DNA from: Pseudorhodoferax sp032153935
GTDB taxonomy: Bacteria; Pseudomonadota; Gammaproteobacteria; Burkholderiales; Burkholderiaceae_C
Length of the DNA stretch: 64,000 nucleotides
NCBI RefSeq assembly: GCF_964253035.1
Contig: NZ_CAXUQL020000001.1
Span: 496,001 to 560,000 of the forward strand
Reading direction: 5' to 3'
Of this stretch, positions 16,714 through 27,060 are shown piece after piece. The notes below the pieces were generated by a model. That model saw only the letters and a program-made list of their open reading frames with translations. It searched no databases and was not told where the DNA came from. The position numbers were made by a program, and so were the translations under genes. Numbering within the stretch: the first letter of the stretch is position 1; every line of letters starts with the position of its first letter.

Positions 16714-19290
16714 ATGAACACACCATCCGCATGGCGCAAGAGCGCCGTGGCCATCGCCGTCGGCGTGGCGCTTGCTGCCGGCATCGCCGCCTGTGGCGGC
16801 AATGACGACACGCCCCCCGAAACCGGCAACGCCTGGATGCGCCCCTCCATCGTGGCCCGTCAGGCCGCGGCCGGCACCGATGCGGCCAAGGAAGCCGTGG
16901 CGAACGAGCGCGCCCGCCTGCTGCTCGCGGCCATGACGCTGGACCAGAAGATGCAGCAGCTGACCGGCGCCATGCCCGAGGTGCTGCCCGAGCTGCCCGA
17001 GTGCTACGGCGCGCGCCATGTGAGCGGCATCAAGGAGTTGCAGATCCCGACCTTCCGCATCACCAACGGCCCGGTCGGCCTGGGCCAGAACGACTGCGTG
17101 TCCACCAGCGTCTACGACGAGGTCAAGGCCGGCACCAAGTCCTTCTCCGCGGCCTACACGCACCCGAGTTCGGCCAAGGCCACGGCGCTGCCCTCGGCGC
17201 TCGGCGCCGCGGCCTCGTTCGACCCGGCCGTCGCGACGGCCTACGGCGAGGTCATCGGCGACGAGATGAACCATCTGGCGCTGCACGTGTTCGAGGCACC
17301 CGGCGTGAACATGGCGCGCCTGCCTGTGCTGGGCCGCAACTTCGAGTACTTCGGCGAGGATCCCTACCTCACGGGTGTGATGGGCGTGGCCGAAGTCAAG
17401 GCCGTGCAGGGCAAGGGCCTGATCGGCATGCCCAAGCACTACCTGGCCAACGAGCAGGAAACCAACCGCCAGAAGATCCAGACCAATGTCGACCCGCAGG
17501 TGCTGCGCGAGATCTACATGCTGCCTTTCGAAATGACGGTCAAGGACGGCAAGGCGGCCTCCGTCATGTGCGCCTACAACTACGTCAACGGCGTGCACTC
17601 CTGCGAGAACGAGGAGCTGCTGACCCGTGTGCTGCGCGACGACTGGGGCTTCACGGGCTACGTGCAGTCCGACTTCTTCTCGATCAAGAGCACCGCCGGC
17701 ACGCTGCGCGCGGGCCTGGACCACGAGATGCCGATCCCGCAGTTCTGGAGCAAGGCCAACCTGACGAAGGCCCTGGCGGACAACAGCATCACGCTTGCGA
17801 TGATCGACAAGGCACTGGAGCGCCGCTACACGCAGAGCTTCAAGTGGGGCATCTTCGACCGCCCGCTCCAGCAGACGCCCATCGACTTCGCCGGTCATGG
17901 CCAGCGCGCCCGCCAGATCGGCACCGAATCGGCCGTGCTGCTGCAGAACAACGGCGCGTTGCCGATCGCCGCGAACGTCGGCAGCCTGGTCGTGATCGGC
18001 AAGACCACGCAGGTCTACGCCCAGCAGGCCGTGGCCGGTGGCGCCATGGTCGGGCAGCCCATGGGCGCTGGTGGCGGCAGCTCGGACGTGGTGCCCCAAT
18101 ACACCGTGGCGCCGGTCGACGGCATCAAGGAGGCCTTGAAGAGCCTGGGCAACACGGGCGCCGCGGTGCAGCTGATCCTGGTGGACGACGCCAATGCGGG
18201 CGCCACCATCGACGGCGTGGCCGTGAGCTTCGCACAGGCACTGGCCACCGCCGCAGCCGCAGATGCTGTGGTGCTCATGGCCGGCACGATCTCTGAAGAA
18301 GGGGCCGACCGCGCCACCGCCGCAGACGGCAGTTCGCTGTCCTCGCTGGCGATCCCGCTGGCACCGGGCGCCAGCGCGGCCGATGGCAGCAGCCTGGACT
18401 GGTACGCGCCTGCTTCACTGACGACCCCCGCCACGGCCAGCGGCAGCAACGGCGTGAAGAACAGCAACACCGTGGCGATGATCAAGGCCGTCATGGGTGC
18501 CGCGTCGACCACCGGCAAGTCCATGGTGCAAAAGACCGCGCTGGTGCTGAAGGACAACGCGGGCGTGGCGATGGACCCGGCCCTGGTCGGCCCCGCCGGC
18601 CCGGCGATCCTGGAGGTCTGGTTCCCGGGCCAGGAGGACGGCAACATCGTCGCCGACCTGCTGTTCGGCAAGAAGAATCCCTCGGGCAAGCTGCCGGTGA
18701 CCTTCCCGTACGCCGGCCGCGGCTTCCTGGACCACGTGACGGCGGCGCAGTTCCCGGGCGAGGTCAGCGCGGATGGCAAGACCCAGACCGTCACCTACTC
18801 CGAGCAGCTGCACATGGGCTACCGCTGGTACGACGCCAACATCAGCGGCCAGTGCGCAGCGGTCGCGGGCACCAACCCCTGCGTGGCCTTCGCGTTCGGC
18901 CACGGCCTGTCGTACACGAACTTCAGCGTCGCCAACGCCGGCGTGAGCAGCGCCGGCACGCTCTACCAGGTCAAGGCCCGCGTGGCCAACACCGGTGCCA
19001 CGGCCGGCGCCGAGGTGGTGCAGGTCTACCTGGCGCTGCCGACCTCGGCCAACAGCGTCGGCGCGCCGCAACCGCCCAAGCGGCTGGTCGGCTTCCAGAA
19101 GGTGCAACTGGCGCCGGGCGCCAGCCAGGAGATCACGGTCACGGTGGACCCGAACGCCAGCAACCACCCCCTGAGCGTGTGGAATCAGGCCAGCCGCAGC
19201 TGGACCATTCCGAGCGGCCAGTACACGGTGTACGTGGGCCGCTCGTCCGCACCGAAGGACCTGGCGCAGGCGGGCAGCTTCACGCGCTGA
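16714..19290 (+). CDS. Glycoside hydrolase family 3 (beta-glucosidase-like) lipoprotein
   Basis: 858 residues. A lipoprotein signal ends in the lipobox GIAAC, so the protein is probably anchored in the envelope. The GH3 N-terminal TIM barrel (about 60-370) includes the substrate-binding KHYLANEQETNR and the nucleophile Asp320 in VQSDFFS, where the common form is SDW. The alpha/beta sandwich domain (about 400-660) carries a Glu pair at 528-529 in GTISEEGADR, the region of the acid/base, and SGKLPVTFP. A fibronectin-III-like domain closes the protein (FAFGHGLSYTNF, then VQVYLALP). GAGGAG precedes the ATG. It cleaves a beta-linked oligosaccharide, probably to glucose or a related sugar. The LacI regulator just upstream should control it. 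Confidence 0.92.
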   Translation: MNTPSAWRKSAVAIAVGVALAAGIAACGGNDDTPPETGNAWMRPSIVARQAAAGTDAAKEAVANERARLLLAAMTLDQKMQQLTGAMPEVLPELPECYGARHVSGIKELQIPTFRITNGPVGLGQNDCVSTSVYDEVKAGTKSFSAAYTHPSSAKATALPSALGAAASFDPAVATAYGEVIGDEMNHLALHVFEAPGVNMARLPVLGRNFEYFGEDPYLTGVMGVAEVKAVQGKGLIGMPKHYLANEQETNRQKIQTNVDPQVLREIYMLPFEMTVKDGKAASVMCAYNYVNGVHSCENEELLTRVLRDDWGFTGYVQSDFFSIKSTAGTLRAGLDHEMPIPQFWSKANLTKALADNSITLAMIDKALERRYTQSFKWGIFDRPLQQTPIDFAGHGQRARQIGTESAVLLQNNGALPIAANVGSLVVIGKTTQVYAQQAVAGGAMVGQPMGAGGGSSDVVPQYTVAPVDGIKEALKSLGNTGAAVQLILVDDANAGATIDGVAVSFAQALATAAAADAVVLMAGTISEEGADRATAADGSSLSSLAIPLAPGASAADGSSLDWYAPASLTTPATASGSNGVKNSNTVAMIKAVMGAASTTGKSMVQKTALVLKDNAGVAMDPALVGPAGPAILEVWFPGQEDGNIVADLLFGKKNPSGKLPVTFPYAGRGFLDHVTAAQFPGEVSADGKTQTVTYSEQLHMGYRWYDANISGQCAAVAGTNPCVAFAFGHGLSYTNFSVANAGVSSAGTLYQVKARVANTGATAGAEVVQVYLALPTSANSVGAPQPPKRLVGFQKVQLAPGASQEITVTVDPNASNHPLSVWNQASRSWTIPSGQYTVYVGRSSAPKDLAQAGSFTR

Positions 19291-19320
19291 GGCGCAAGGG
19301 GGTGGGCTCTCCGGCCAGGC

Positions 19321-20304
19321 TCAGTCCAGCTTCACGTTCGCGCGCTGGATCACCTGGCCCCACTTGGCCGTCTCGGCGGCCAGGAAGCGCGAGAACTCGG
19401 CCGGCGAGCTGCCCACCGGCACCGTGCCCATCTCGTCGAGCTTGGCCTTCACGGCCGGCTCGCGCACGATCTTGGCCACCGCATCGGCCACCTGCTGCAC
19501 GTTCTGCGGCGGCGTGCCGGCCGGTGCCAGGATGCCGGCCCAGGTGCTGCTGTTGAAGTTGGCGATGCCCTGCTCGGCGAAGGTCGGCACATCGGGCAGT
19601 GCCGGCAGGCGCTGAGCGCTGGTCACGCCGACCAGCCGCACGGCACCGGCCTTGCCCTGGCCGATCAGCCCCTGGGCGGCGTCCAGGAACAGGTCGATCT
19701 GGCCGCCCAGCAGGTCGGTCAGCGCCAGCGCCGAACCGCGGAACGGCACATGGATCATCTTGGTCTGCGTGACCGACTGCAGCAGCTCCATCGTCAGGTG
19801 CACGGCCGAGCCATTGCCGCTGGAGCCGAAGCTGAGCTTGTCGGGATGCTGGCGCGCATGGGCCACGATCTCGGCCATGGACTTGAACGGCGACTTGTTG
19901 TTGACGGCGGCCACCAGCGGCGATTCACCGATCAGCGAGACGGCCACGAAGTCCTTCTGCGGGTCGTAGGGCAGCTTCTGGTACAGCGTGGTGTTGGCCG
20001 CGTGCGCGGCGATCACCACGCCGAAGGTGCTGCCGTCCGGCGTGGCGCGGGCGATGGCCTGCGCGCCGATGATGCCGTTGGCACCGGGCCGGTTGTCCAC
20101 GATCACGGTCTGGCCCAGGTGCTCCTGCAGGCGGTGGGCGATCAGCCGCGCCGTCGCATCGGTGAAGCCACCCGGCGGGTACGGCACGATCACGCGCACC
20201 GTGCGCCCCGCGCCCTGGGCCGCCGCCACGGCCGGCACGCCGACGGCGGCCAGGGCCAGCCCTCCCAGTGCAAAGCGGCGGCGGTCGGTGCGGATCGGGT
20301 GCAT
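19321..20304 (-). CDS. Bug-family (TctC-like) periplasmic solute-binding protein with Tat-like signal
   Basis: 327 residues from the ATG at 20304; an ATG four codons upstream (20316) is equally open. The signal begins with TDRRRFALGGLALAAVG, a twin-arginine-like motif, and ends near AVAAAQG. Bug signatures follow: VRVIVPYPPGGFTDATARL, VDNRPGANGIIGAQ, SFGSSGNGSAVHL, HVPFRGSALALTDLLGGQ and ILAPAGTPP. It would bind a small carboxylate in the periplasm. No TctA/TctB partners are nearby. The LysR gene diverging 118 bp away, with a TTGAC/GTCAA dyad between them, is the probable regulator. Its 3' end faces the GH3 gene with 30 bp between stops. Confidence 0.9.
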   Translation of the reverse strand: MHPIRTDRRRFALGGLALAAVGVPAVAAAQGAGRTVRVIVPYPPGGFTDATARLIAHRLQEHLGQTVIVDNRPGANGIIGAQAIARATPDGSTFGVVIAAHAANTTLYQKLPYDPQKDFVAVSLIGESPLVAAVNNKSPFKSMAEIVAHARQHPDKLSFGSSGNGSAVHLTMELLQSVTQTKMIHVPFRGSALALTDLLGGQIDLFLDAAQGLIGQGKAGAVRLVGVTSAQRLPALPDVPTFAEQGIANFNSSTWAGILAPAGTPPQNVQQVADAVAKIVREPAVKAKLDEMGTVPVGSSPAEFSRFLAAETAKWGQVIQRANVKLD

Positions 20305-20382
20305 GGCTTGTCTCATCGAAGGGTCGGTTGGGATGCGCTGGATTGTCGAGATGGTCGATTGCTTTGACAATTCCATAAAAAC

Positions 20383-20397
20383 TTGACCTCGCGTCAA
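20383..20397. promoter_or_regulatory. Candidate LysR operator (TTGAC-N5-GTCAA)
   Basis: Perfect 5-bp inverted arms, containing the LysR T-N11-A pattern (T at 20384, A at 20396), in the AT-rich part of the 118-bp gap between the Bug gene and its divergent LysR gene. Confidence 0.5.
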
Positions 20398-20422
20398 ATC
20401 AAACTTGCCGTAATCCTTGCCC

Positions 20423-21307
20423 ATGGACGCCAACGCACTGCAACTGCTGGTCGAGATCGTGGACGCCGGCAGCCTGGCCGAGGCCGCGCGGCGCCTGAAG
20501 ATGACGCGGGCCAACATCAGCTACCACCTGAACCAGCTCGAGCGCGCGCTCGGCACCCAGCTGGTGCGACGCACGCCGCGCCGGCTGAAGGCCACCGAGG
20601 TCGGCCAGCGCCTGTACCTGCGCGGCCAGGCGATCCAGCAGGAACTGCTGGCTGCGCGCGAGGAGGTCACCACGCTGAGCCAGAGCCTGCGCGGCCGCGT
20701 GCGGCTCAGCGTGCCCAGCGGCTACGGCCACCTGGTCATGACGGACTGGCTGATCGCGTTCAAGCGCCAGTACTCCGGCATCGTGCTGCAGGTGCTGTTC
20801 GAGAACCGCGTGGACGACCTGCTGCGCGACGAGGTGGACGTGGCCGTGCGCGTGCTGCCCGAGCCGCCGCAGGCGCTGGTCGCGCGCGAGATCGGCCGTG
20901 CGCGCTATGTGGCCTGCGCCGCGCCAACGCTGATCGCCGCGCGCGGCATGCCCCAGGCGCTCGACGACCTGCACCACTGGCCGATGGTGGCCTCCTCCAT
21001 GCTGGGTGCGCAGATCCGGTTGCTGGCCACGCGCGGCACCGAACACCGGGTGCTGCGGCTGGAGCCGACGCTGGGCTCGGAGCACTACCCCTTCCTGCGC
21101 AGCGCCATCGCCGCCGGGCTGGGCATCGGCATCACGCCGGACTATGTGGTCGCCGATCTGCTGCAGGGCGGGCAGGCCGTCGCGCTGCTGCAGGACTGGG
21201 AGTTCGACCTGTACGGCACCCGGCTGTACCTGCTGCACATGCCCAACCGCCTGCCCACGCGCGCCGCGCGCACGCTGATCGACTTCATCGCCGAACGCGC
21301 GGGCTGA
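20423..21307 (+). CDS. LysR-family transcriptional regulator
   Basis: 294 residues. Helix-turn-helix: LQLLVEIVDAGSLAEAARRL, RANISYHLNQLERALGTQLV, LKATEVGQRLY. The effector domain from about 90 (GRVRLSVPSGYGHLVMTDWL) resembles the CrgA/DsdC-like subgroup of short LysR proteins. The ATG at 20423 is preferred over a TTG two codons upstream. It diverges from the Bug-receptor gene and shares its intergenic region and dyad, so it probably controls uptake of, or response to, the same organic acid. It is 94 bp upstream of the NodI-like gene on the same strand; a relation to that gene is not indicated. Confidence 0.87.
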   Translation: MDANALQLLVEIVDAGSLAEAARRLKMTRANISYHLNQLERALGTQLVRRTPRRLKATEVGQRLYLRGQAIQQELLAAREEVTTLSQSLRGRVRLSVPSGYGHLVMTDWLIAFKRQYSGIVLQVLFENRVDDLLRDEVDVAVRVLPEPPQALVAREIGRARYVACAAPTLIAARGMPQALDDLHHWPMVASSMLGAQIRLLATRGTEHRVLRLEPTLGSEHYPFLRSAIAAGLGIGITPDYVVADLLQGGQAVALLQDWEFDLYGTRLYLLHMPNRLPTRAARTLIDFIAERAG

Positions 21308-21401
21308 TCCCTCCAGCGGCCATGGCCGATACTCGCCGGCTTGCGCCGCGTGGCGTCCGCCACGGGGCCTGCCATACCCAGCGAGAAAGAAGAGCCGCCA
21401 C

Positions 21402-22354
<953 letters not shown>

Positions 22355-22355
<1 letters not shown>

Positions 22356-23155
22356 TGAGCACCCAAAGCATCTGGCGCACGCCACAGATCTCCGGCCGCT
22401 GGTGGCCCGTGTTCCTGCGCAATCTCCTGGTCTGGCGCAAGCTGGCCATCCCCAGCCTGGTCGGCAACATCGCCGAGCCGCTGATGTGGCTGGTGGCCTT
22501 CGGCTACGGCATGGGCGCGCTGGTCGGCCAGGTGCGCCTGGGCGACCAGCAGGTGCCCTACATCCTGTTCCTGGCCTCGGGCTCGATCTGCATGAGCGCG
22601 ATGAACGCGGCCTCGTTCGAGGCGCTGTACTCGGCCTTCTCGCGCATGCATGTGCAAAAGACCTGGGAGGGCATCATGAACGCGCCCGTGAACCTGGACA
22701 ACCTGGTGCTGGCCGAGCTGCTCTGGGCCGCGTTCAAGTCCATCTTCACGGTCACGGCCATCCTGTGCGTGATGCTGGCCCTGGGCATCAGCCACAGCCC
22801 CAAGCTGCTGGTGGCGCTGCCCGTGCTGCTGGTGGCCGGCATCATGTTCAGCGCCATCGCGCTGATCTTCAACGCGCTGGCCAAGGGCTACGACTTCTTC
22901 ACCTACTACTTCACGCTGGTGCTCACGCCCATGATGTTCCTGTCGGGCGTGTTCTTCCCGCGCGAGCAGTTGCCCGAGGCCGTGCGCATCGTCTCCGACT
23001 GGCTGCCGCTGACCAATGCCGTGGAGCTGGTGCGCCCGCTGTTCATGGACCGCTGGCCCGAACACGCGCTGCGCCATGGCCTGGTGGTGGTGGCCTACGC
23101 GGTGGTGGCGTTCTGGGTAGCATTGGCACTGACGCGCAGGCGTTTCAAGGCTTGA
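22355..23155 (+). CDS. NodJ-like ABC-2 type permease
   Basis: 266 residues, an inner-membrane protein with six hydrophobic segments (about 30-55, 70-95, 115-145, 150-175, 180-205 and 235-258). It shows the ABC-2 permease pattern LTPMMFLSGVFFPREQLPEAV and the NodJ-like N-terminus ISGRWWPVFLRNLLVWRKL. It pairs with the NodI-like ATPase, whose stop overlaps its start by one base. The next gene, a LuxR-type regulator, begins from a TTG only four bases after this stop, so all three are probably one transcript. No periplasmic or outer-membrane partner is encoded nearby. Confidence 0.9.
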
Positions 23156-23159
23156 AGGC

Positions 23160-25766
23160 TTGAGCAGCACGGCTCGGCTGCCGCAGGACCTCGTCGAGCG
23201 CGACGCGCTGCTCGCGCGCTGGCTGCCGCAGCGCACGCGCACCTGCCACCTGCTGCTGGGACCGGCGGGCAGCGGCAAGACCAGCCTGGCGCTGCAGTGG
23301 CGCGCGCGGCTGGTCGGGCTGGGCTTCGACGTGGCCTGGCTGCCCGTGGCGCCGGACGGCGGTGCCGAGCAGCTGTTGCACGCGCTGCGCACGGCCTGCA
23401 TGGCCCTGGCGCCGGGCTTCGGTGAACGGCTGCGGGCGCTGGCCAGCCCCTTGTCGCACGACGCGGTGGCGGCGGCGCTGGTGCAGGACGCGGCGCGCCA
23501 TCCCCGCGCGGTGCTGGTGGTCGTGGACGACTACCAGCACGTGGGCCAGCACGCGGTGCACGCCCTGTTCCAGACGGTGCTGGACTACGCGCCAGCCAAC
23601 CTGCACCTGCTGTTGGTCTCGCGCACGGTGCCGCCGCTCGCGCTGGAGTCGCTGGCCGCGGCGCAGCAGCTGCACCGCCTGGACGCCGAGGACCTGCGCC
23701 TGCACTTCGCCGAAACCAGGGCGCTGGTGCAGCAGCGCGCGCCGGACATGCCGGCCGAGCAAATCCGCCGCCTGCACGTGGCCACCGGCGGCTGGGCCAT
23801 GGGCCTGCAGATGGCGCTGCGCCACCCGGCCGGCGACGCCGCGCCCTACTTCAACCAGGAGGTGCTGGCGCGGCTGGACGCCGAAAGCCTGCGCGTGCTG
23901 GTGCGGCTGGCGCCCGCGCACAGCTTCCACGAGGCCCTGGTGCTGGAACTCGGCGGCAGTGCGCTCGCCCAGTCGCTGCTGGACCGGCTGCGGCGCGAGC
24001 GCCTCTTCGTCGTGCCCGTGGACGCCGCCGCCAATGGCCCGGGCTGGTGGCGCATCCATCCCATGTTCCGTGCGCTGCTGCTGCAGCGCTTCGGCCAGAT
24101 GCCGCAGGAGTTGCAGCAGCGCACGCGGCTGCAGCTGGGCCGCTGGTTCGGCGCGCGCGGCATGCTGCGCGAGGCGGTGGCGCAATTGGTGGCGGCGGGC
24201 GAGGTGCGGCAGGCGGCCGACGCCGTCGCGCAACAGGCCCGCGCGCTGTTCCTGGGCGGCGATCTGCAAGGCCTGGCGCGGGCGCTGGCGGCACTGCCCG
24301 AGGACGCGCTGCAGGGCCGCCCCGCGCTGGCGCTGTGGCAGGCCTGGTCGCAGCTGTGCTACCGGCGCTTCGCGGCCTGCCGCGACACCATCGCCCGCCT
24401 GGGCGCCGACCCGGCCGCGCAGGACGCCACGCAGCGGGCCCACCTGTGCCTGCTGCGCTTTGCGCTGGCGCTGCAGCACGACGACCTGGACGCCGCGCAG
24501 GCGCTGCTGCCGGAACTGCAGGAACTGCCGCAGCACAGCGACGCGGTGCTGCAGGGCGGCCGGCGCCACCTGCTGGCCTGGTACTTCTCGCACCTGGGCC
24601 TGGCCGAAGAGGCGCGCGAACGCCTGCAGGGACCGGCCCACTATCTGGACGACGGGCGCCCGCTCGTGGACTCGTGCTTCGGCAGCGGCCTGACGCCCGT
24701 GATGCAGGGCATGAGCCTGCTGCACGAGGGCCGCTACCGCCAGGCCGAGTCCTGCCTGCGCGGCGCGCTGGACGCGGCGCTGGTCGCGCCGGGACCGCAC
24801 AGCGAGGCGGCCAGCAACGCGGCCGGCCTGCTCTGTGAGGTGCTGTACGAGGTGAACGACCACGCCGGCCTGCGCCAGCTGCTGGCCCGGCACGCGGCCG
24901 CCATCGAACGGCTGGGCCTGCCCGATGCACAGCTGGGCGCCGCGCTGGCGGCCAGCCGCCTGCATGCCCGCGCCGGCGCGCTGGCGCAGGCCCACGCGGC
25001 GCTCGACCGGCTGGAGCACACGGCGCGCGAGCGCGGCATGCTGCGCATCACCGCCGTGCTGCTGCACGAGCGGCTGCAGCTGTGCCTGCGGGCGAACGCC
25101 GTCGCCGCTGCGGGCAGCCACGTGCAGGCACTGCAGGCCCTGGCCGCGCAGGCGCTCGCGGCGCACCGGCTGGCCGCGCCGCGCGTCGCGCACTGGGCCC
25201 AGCTGGCCAGCGCGCGCTGGCACCTGCACCAGCTGCAGGACGAGGCCGCCCTGGCGCTGCTGCAACCGCTGCTGGCCAGCACCCAGCCGGGCGGCTGGCT
25301 GCGGCTGCAGGCCGGCGCACTGGCGGCCATCGCCGCCCAGCGCAGCGGCCAGGCGCACATGGCGCTGCGCGGCGCCTTGCAGGTGCTGCAGCAGGCCCAG
25401 GCCATGGGCGTGGCCTGCAGCCTGCACGACCTGGGCCCGGACTACCTGCAGCTGGTGCGCCAGCTGCAGGGCGGCGACGATCCCTTGCTGGCGCTGTACG
25501 CCGAGCGCCTGCTGCGCCAGGCCGGCCTGCCGCCTCCGGCAGCGGCGGCCACGCCGCTGGCCACGCTCAGCACACGCGAGCAGCAGATCCTGCAGCTGCT
25601 GGTGCACGACCTGCCGAACCGGCGCATCGCCCAGGCGCTGGGCGTGTCGACCGAGACCGTGCGCTGGCACCTCAAGAACATCTTCGCCAAGCTCGCGGTG
25701 CTGCGCCGGCAGGATGCCATCGTGGCCGCGCGCGGCATGGGCATCCAGCCGGCACCGTTGGCCTGA
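23160..25766 (+). CDS. MalT-like LuxR-family ATP-dependent transcriptional regulator (TTG start)
   Basis: 868 residues, a signal-transduction NTPase with helix-turn-helix (STAND) protein. The only start upstream of the conserved N-terminus (TARLPQDLVERDALL) is a TTG at 23160, four bases after the permease stop; an in-frame TGA at 23130 rules out anything longer. Walker A is GPAGSGKTSLALQW near residue 36 and Walker B VLVVVDDYQHV near 118. A long helical TPR-like sensor region spans about 330-790. The C-terminal LuxR helix-turn-helix (about 800-865) reads LSTREQQILQLLV, then NRRIAQALGVSTETVRWHL. Family members are switched on by a small inducer bound with ATP. Coupling to the NodIJ-like exporter suggests it controls export or the downstream monooxygenase; which is not known. 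Confidence 0.88.
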   Translation: MSSTARLPQDLVERDALLARWLPQRTRTCHLLLGPAGSGKTSLALQWRARLVGLGFDVAWLPVAPDGGAEQLLHALRTACMALAPGFGERLRALASPLSHDAVAAALVQDAARHPRAVLVVVDDYQHVGQHAVHALFQTVLDYAPANLHLLLVSRTVPPLALESLAAAQQLHRLDAEDLRLHFAETRALVQQRAPDMPAEQIRRLHVATGGWAMGLQMALRHPAGDAAPYFNQEVLARLDAESLRVLVRLAPAHSFHEALVLELGGSALAQSLLDRLRRERLFVVPVDAAANGPGWWRIHPMFRALLLQRFGQMPQELQQRTRLQLGRWFGARGMLREAVAQLVAAGEVRQAADAVAQQARALFLGGDLQGLARALAALPEDALQGRPALALWQAWSQLCYRRFAACRDTIARLGADPAAQDATQRAHLCLLRFALALQHDDLDAAQALLPELQELPQHSDAVLQGGRRHLLAWYFSHLGLAEEARERLQGPAHYLDDGRPLVDSCFGSGLTPVMQGMSLLHEGRYRQAESCLRGALDAALVAPGPHSEAASNAAGLLCEVLYEVNDHAGLRQLLARHAAAIERLGLPDAQLGAALAASRLHARAGALAQAHAALDRLEHTARERGMLRITAVLLHERLQLCLRANAVAAAGSHVQALQALAAQALAAHRLAAPRVAHWAQLASARWHLHQLQDEAALALLQPLLASTQPGGWLRLQAGALAAIAAQRSGQAHMALRGALQVLQQAQAMGVACSLHDLGPDYLQLVRQLQGGDDPLLALYAERLLRQAGLPPPAAAATPLATLSTREQQILQLLVHDLPNRRIAQALGVSTETVRWHLKNIFAKLAVLRRQDAIVAARGMGIQPAPLA

Positions 25767-25790
25767 ACGGCCACCTATCGCAAACCCCAG

Positions 25791-25808
25791 CCACCCGCAA
25801 ATGGGTGG
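25791..25808. other. Stem-loop or binding dyad upstream of the monooxygenase
   Basis: CCACCC-GCAAAT-GGGTGG in the 127-bp gap after the LuxR-type gene. No U-tract follows, so it is not a convincing terminator. A regulatory dyad for the monooxygenase promoter is possible. Confidence 0.25.
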
Positions 25809-25893
25809 GTGGGTGCATGCCCGGTGCCGGGAACATGCGCCGCAGACCGGGTCGATGGACGCCCGGCCGCTCTTCCCAACACCAGGAGACTCC

Positions 25894-27060
25894 ATGCCGC
25901 AACGCCTCAAATTCGGTGCCTTCGTCGCCCCCATGCACAAGCCGGGCATCAACCCGACACTGGCCATGCGCCAGGACCTGCAGCTCATGGACCAGATGGA
26001 CCAGCTGGGCTATGACGAGGCCTGGATCGGCGAGCACCACAGCGCCGGCACCGAGATCATCGCCTCGCCCGAGATCTTCATCGCCGCCGCGGCCGAGCGC
26101 ACCAAGCACATCCGCTTCGGCACCGGCGTGACCTCCATCGCCTACCACAACCCGCTGTGGGTGGCGGACCGCATGGTGCAGCTGGACCACATGACGCGTG
26201 GCCGCGTGATGCTGGGCGTGGGCCCGGGCTCGCTGCCGACCGACTCGGCCATGATCGGCCTGAACCCCACCGACACGCGCGAGCTGCTCAGCGAGAACCT
26301 GGAGATCATCGTGCGGCTGCTGCGCGGCGAGACCGTCAACGCGCAGACCAAGACGCACAAGCTCATCGACGCCAAGCTGCAGCTGCGGCCCTACTCCGAC
26401 GCGCTGGAGATCGCCGTGGCCGCCGTGGCCTCGCCGACCGGCCCGCGCCTGGCCGGCACCTACGGCCTGGGCCTGCTGTCCATCGGCGCCACGCTCAACG
26501 CCGACGGCTTCGACGCGCTGGCCCACCACTGGAACGTGGCGTCCGAGCGCGCCGCGCACTTCGGCCAGACGATTGACCGCAGCAAGTGGCGCCTGGTCAG
26601 CATGTTCCACCTGGCCGAGACCGAGAAGCAGGCGCGCGAGGAGGTGCGCTACGGCATCGAGTTCTGGTTCCGCTATTTCCAGGAGGTGGCGGCCTTCCCG
26701 CAGATGGCGGTGTCGGGCAACACCATCGACCAGATGATCGACTTCGTGACCGAGGCCAAGGTCGGCGTGATCGGCACCGCCGCCCAGGCGCGCGCCCACA
26801 TCCAGCGCCTGGTCGACCAGTCCGGCGGCTTCGGCTCCATGCTCATGATGATGCACAACTGGGCCAGCCCTGCCGACACCTACCAGTCGCTGGAGATCAT
26901 GGCGCGTGACGTGATGCCGCACTTCCAGGGCCATGCGCAGATGACGCTGGACGCGGCCGAACGCGCGCGCAAGACCCGAGAAGGCCACGCTGCCGCGCAG
27001 ATGCAGGCGGTCGAGCACATGACGAAGAAGTACGAAGCGGAGCTGCGGGGAAAAAAGTGA
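25894..27060 (+). CDS. Luciferase-like flavin-dependent monooxygenase (LimB-like)
   Basis: 388 residues of the bacterial luciferase-like TIM-barrel family that uses reduced FMN and oxygen. It resembles limonene 1,2-monooxygenase/LimB-type members: LKFGAFVAPMHKPGINPTL at the N-terminus, YDEAWIGEHHSAGTEIIASPE near residue 42 with the usual EHH, FGTGVTSIAYHNPLWVADR near 75, and GRVMLGVGPGSLPTD near 105. AGGAGAC precedes the ATG. Its TGA overlaps by one base the ATG of an FMN reductase gene, so the two should form a two-component monooxygenase. The substrate is not identifiable; terpenes, alkanes or sulfonates are used by relatives. Confidence 0.9.
   Translation: MPQRLKFGAFVAPMHKPGINPTLAMRQDLQLMDQMDQLGYDEAWIGEHHSAGTEIIASPEIFIAAAAERTKHIRFGTGVTSIAYHNPLWVADRMVQLDHMTRGRVMLGVGPGSLPTDSAMIGLNPTDTRELLSENLEIIVRLLRGETVNAQTKTHKLIDAKLQLRPYSDALEIAVAAVASPTGPRLAGTYGLGLLSIGATLNADGFDALAHHWNVASERAAHFGQTIDRSKWRLVSMFHLAETEKQAREEVRYGIEFWFRYFQEVAAFPQMAVSGNTIDQMIDFVTEAKVGVIGTAAQARAHIQRLVDQSGGFGSMLMMMHNWASPADTYQSLEIMARDVMPHFQGHAQMTLDAAERARKTREGHAAAQMQAVEHMTKKYEAELRGKK

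Noticed and set aside
23160..25766. LuxR-type protein as an acyl-homoserine-lactone quorum-sensing receptor
   Set aside because: It has no autoinducer-binding domain; the N-terminal STAND ATPase and helical repeats place it with MalT-like regulators.
23145..25988. A 947-codon minus-strand frame opposite the LuxR-type gene
   Set aside because: It mirrors the regulator on the other strand, rich in Gln/Ala/Arg, with no recognisable domain or ribosome-binding site.
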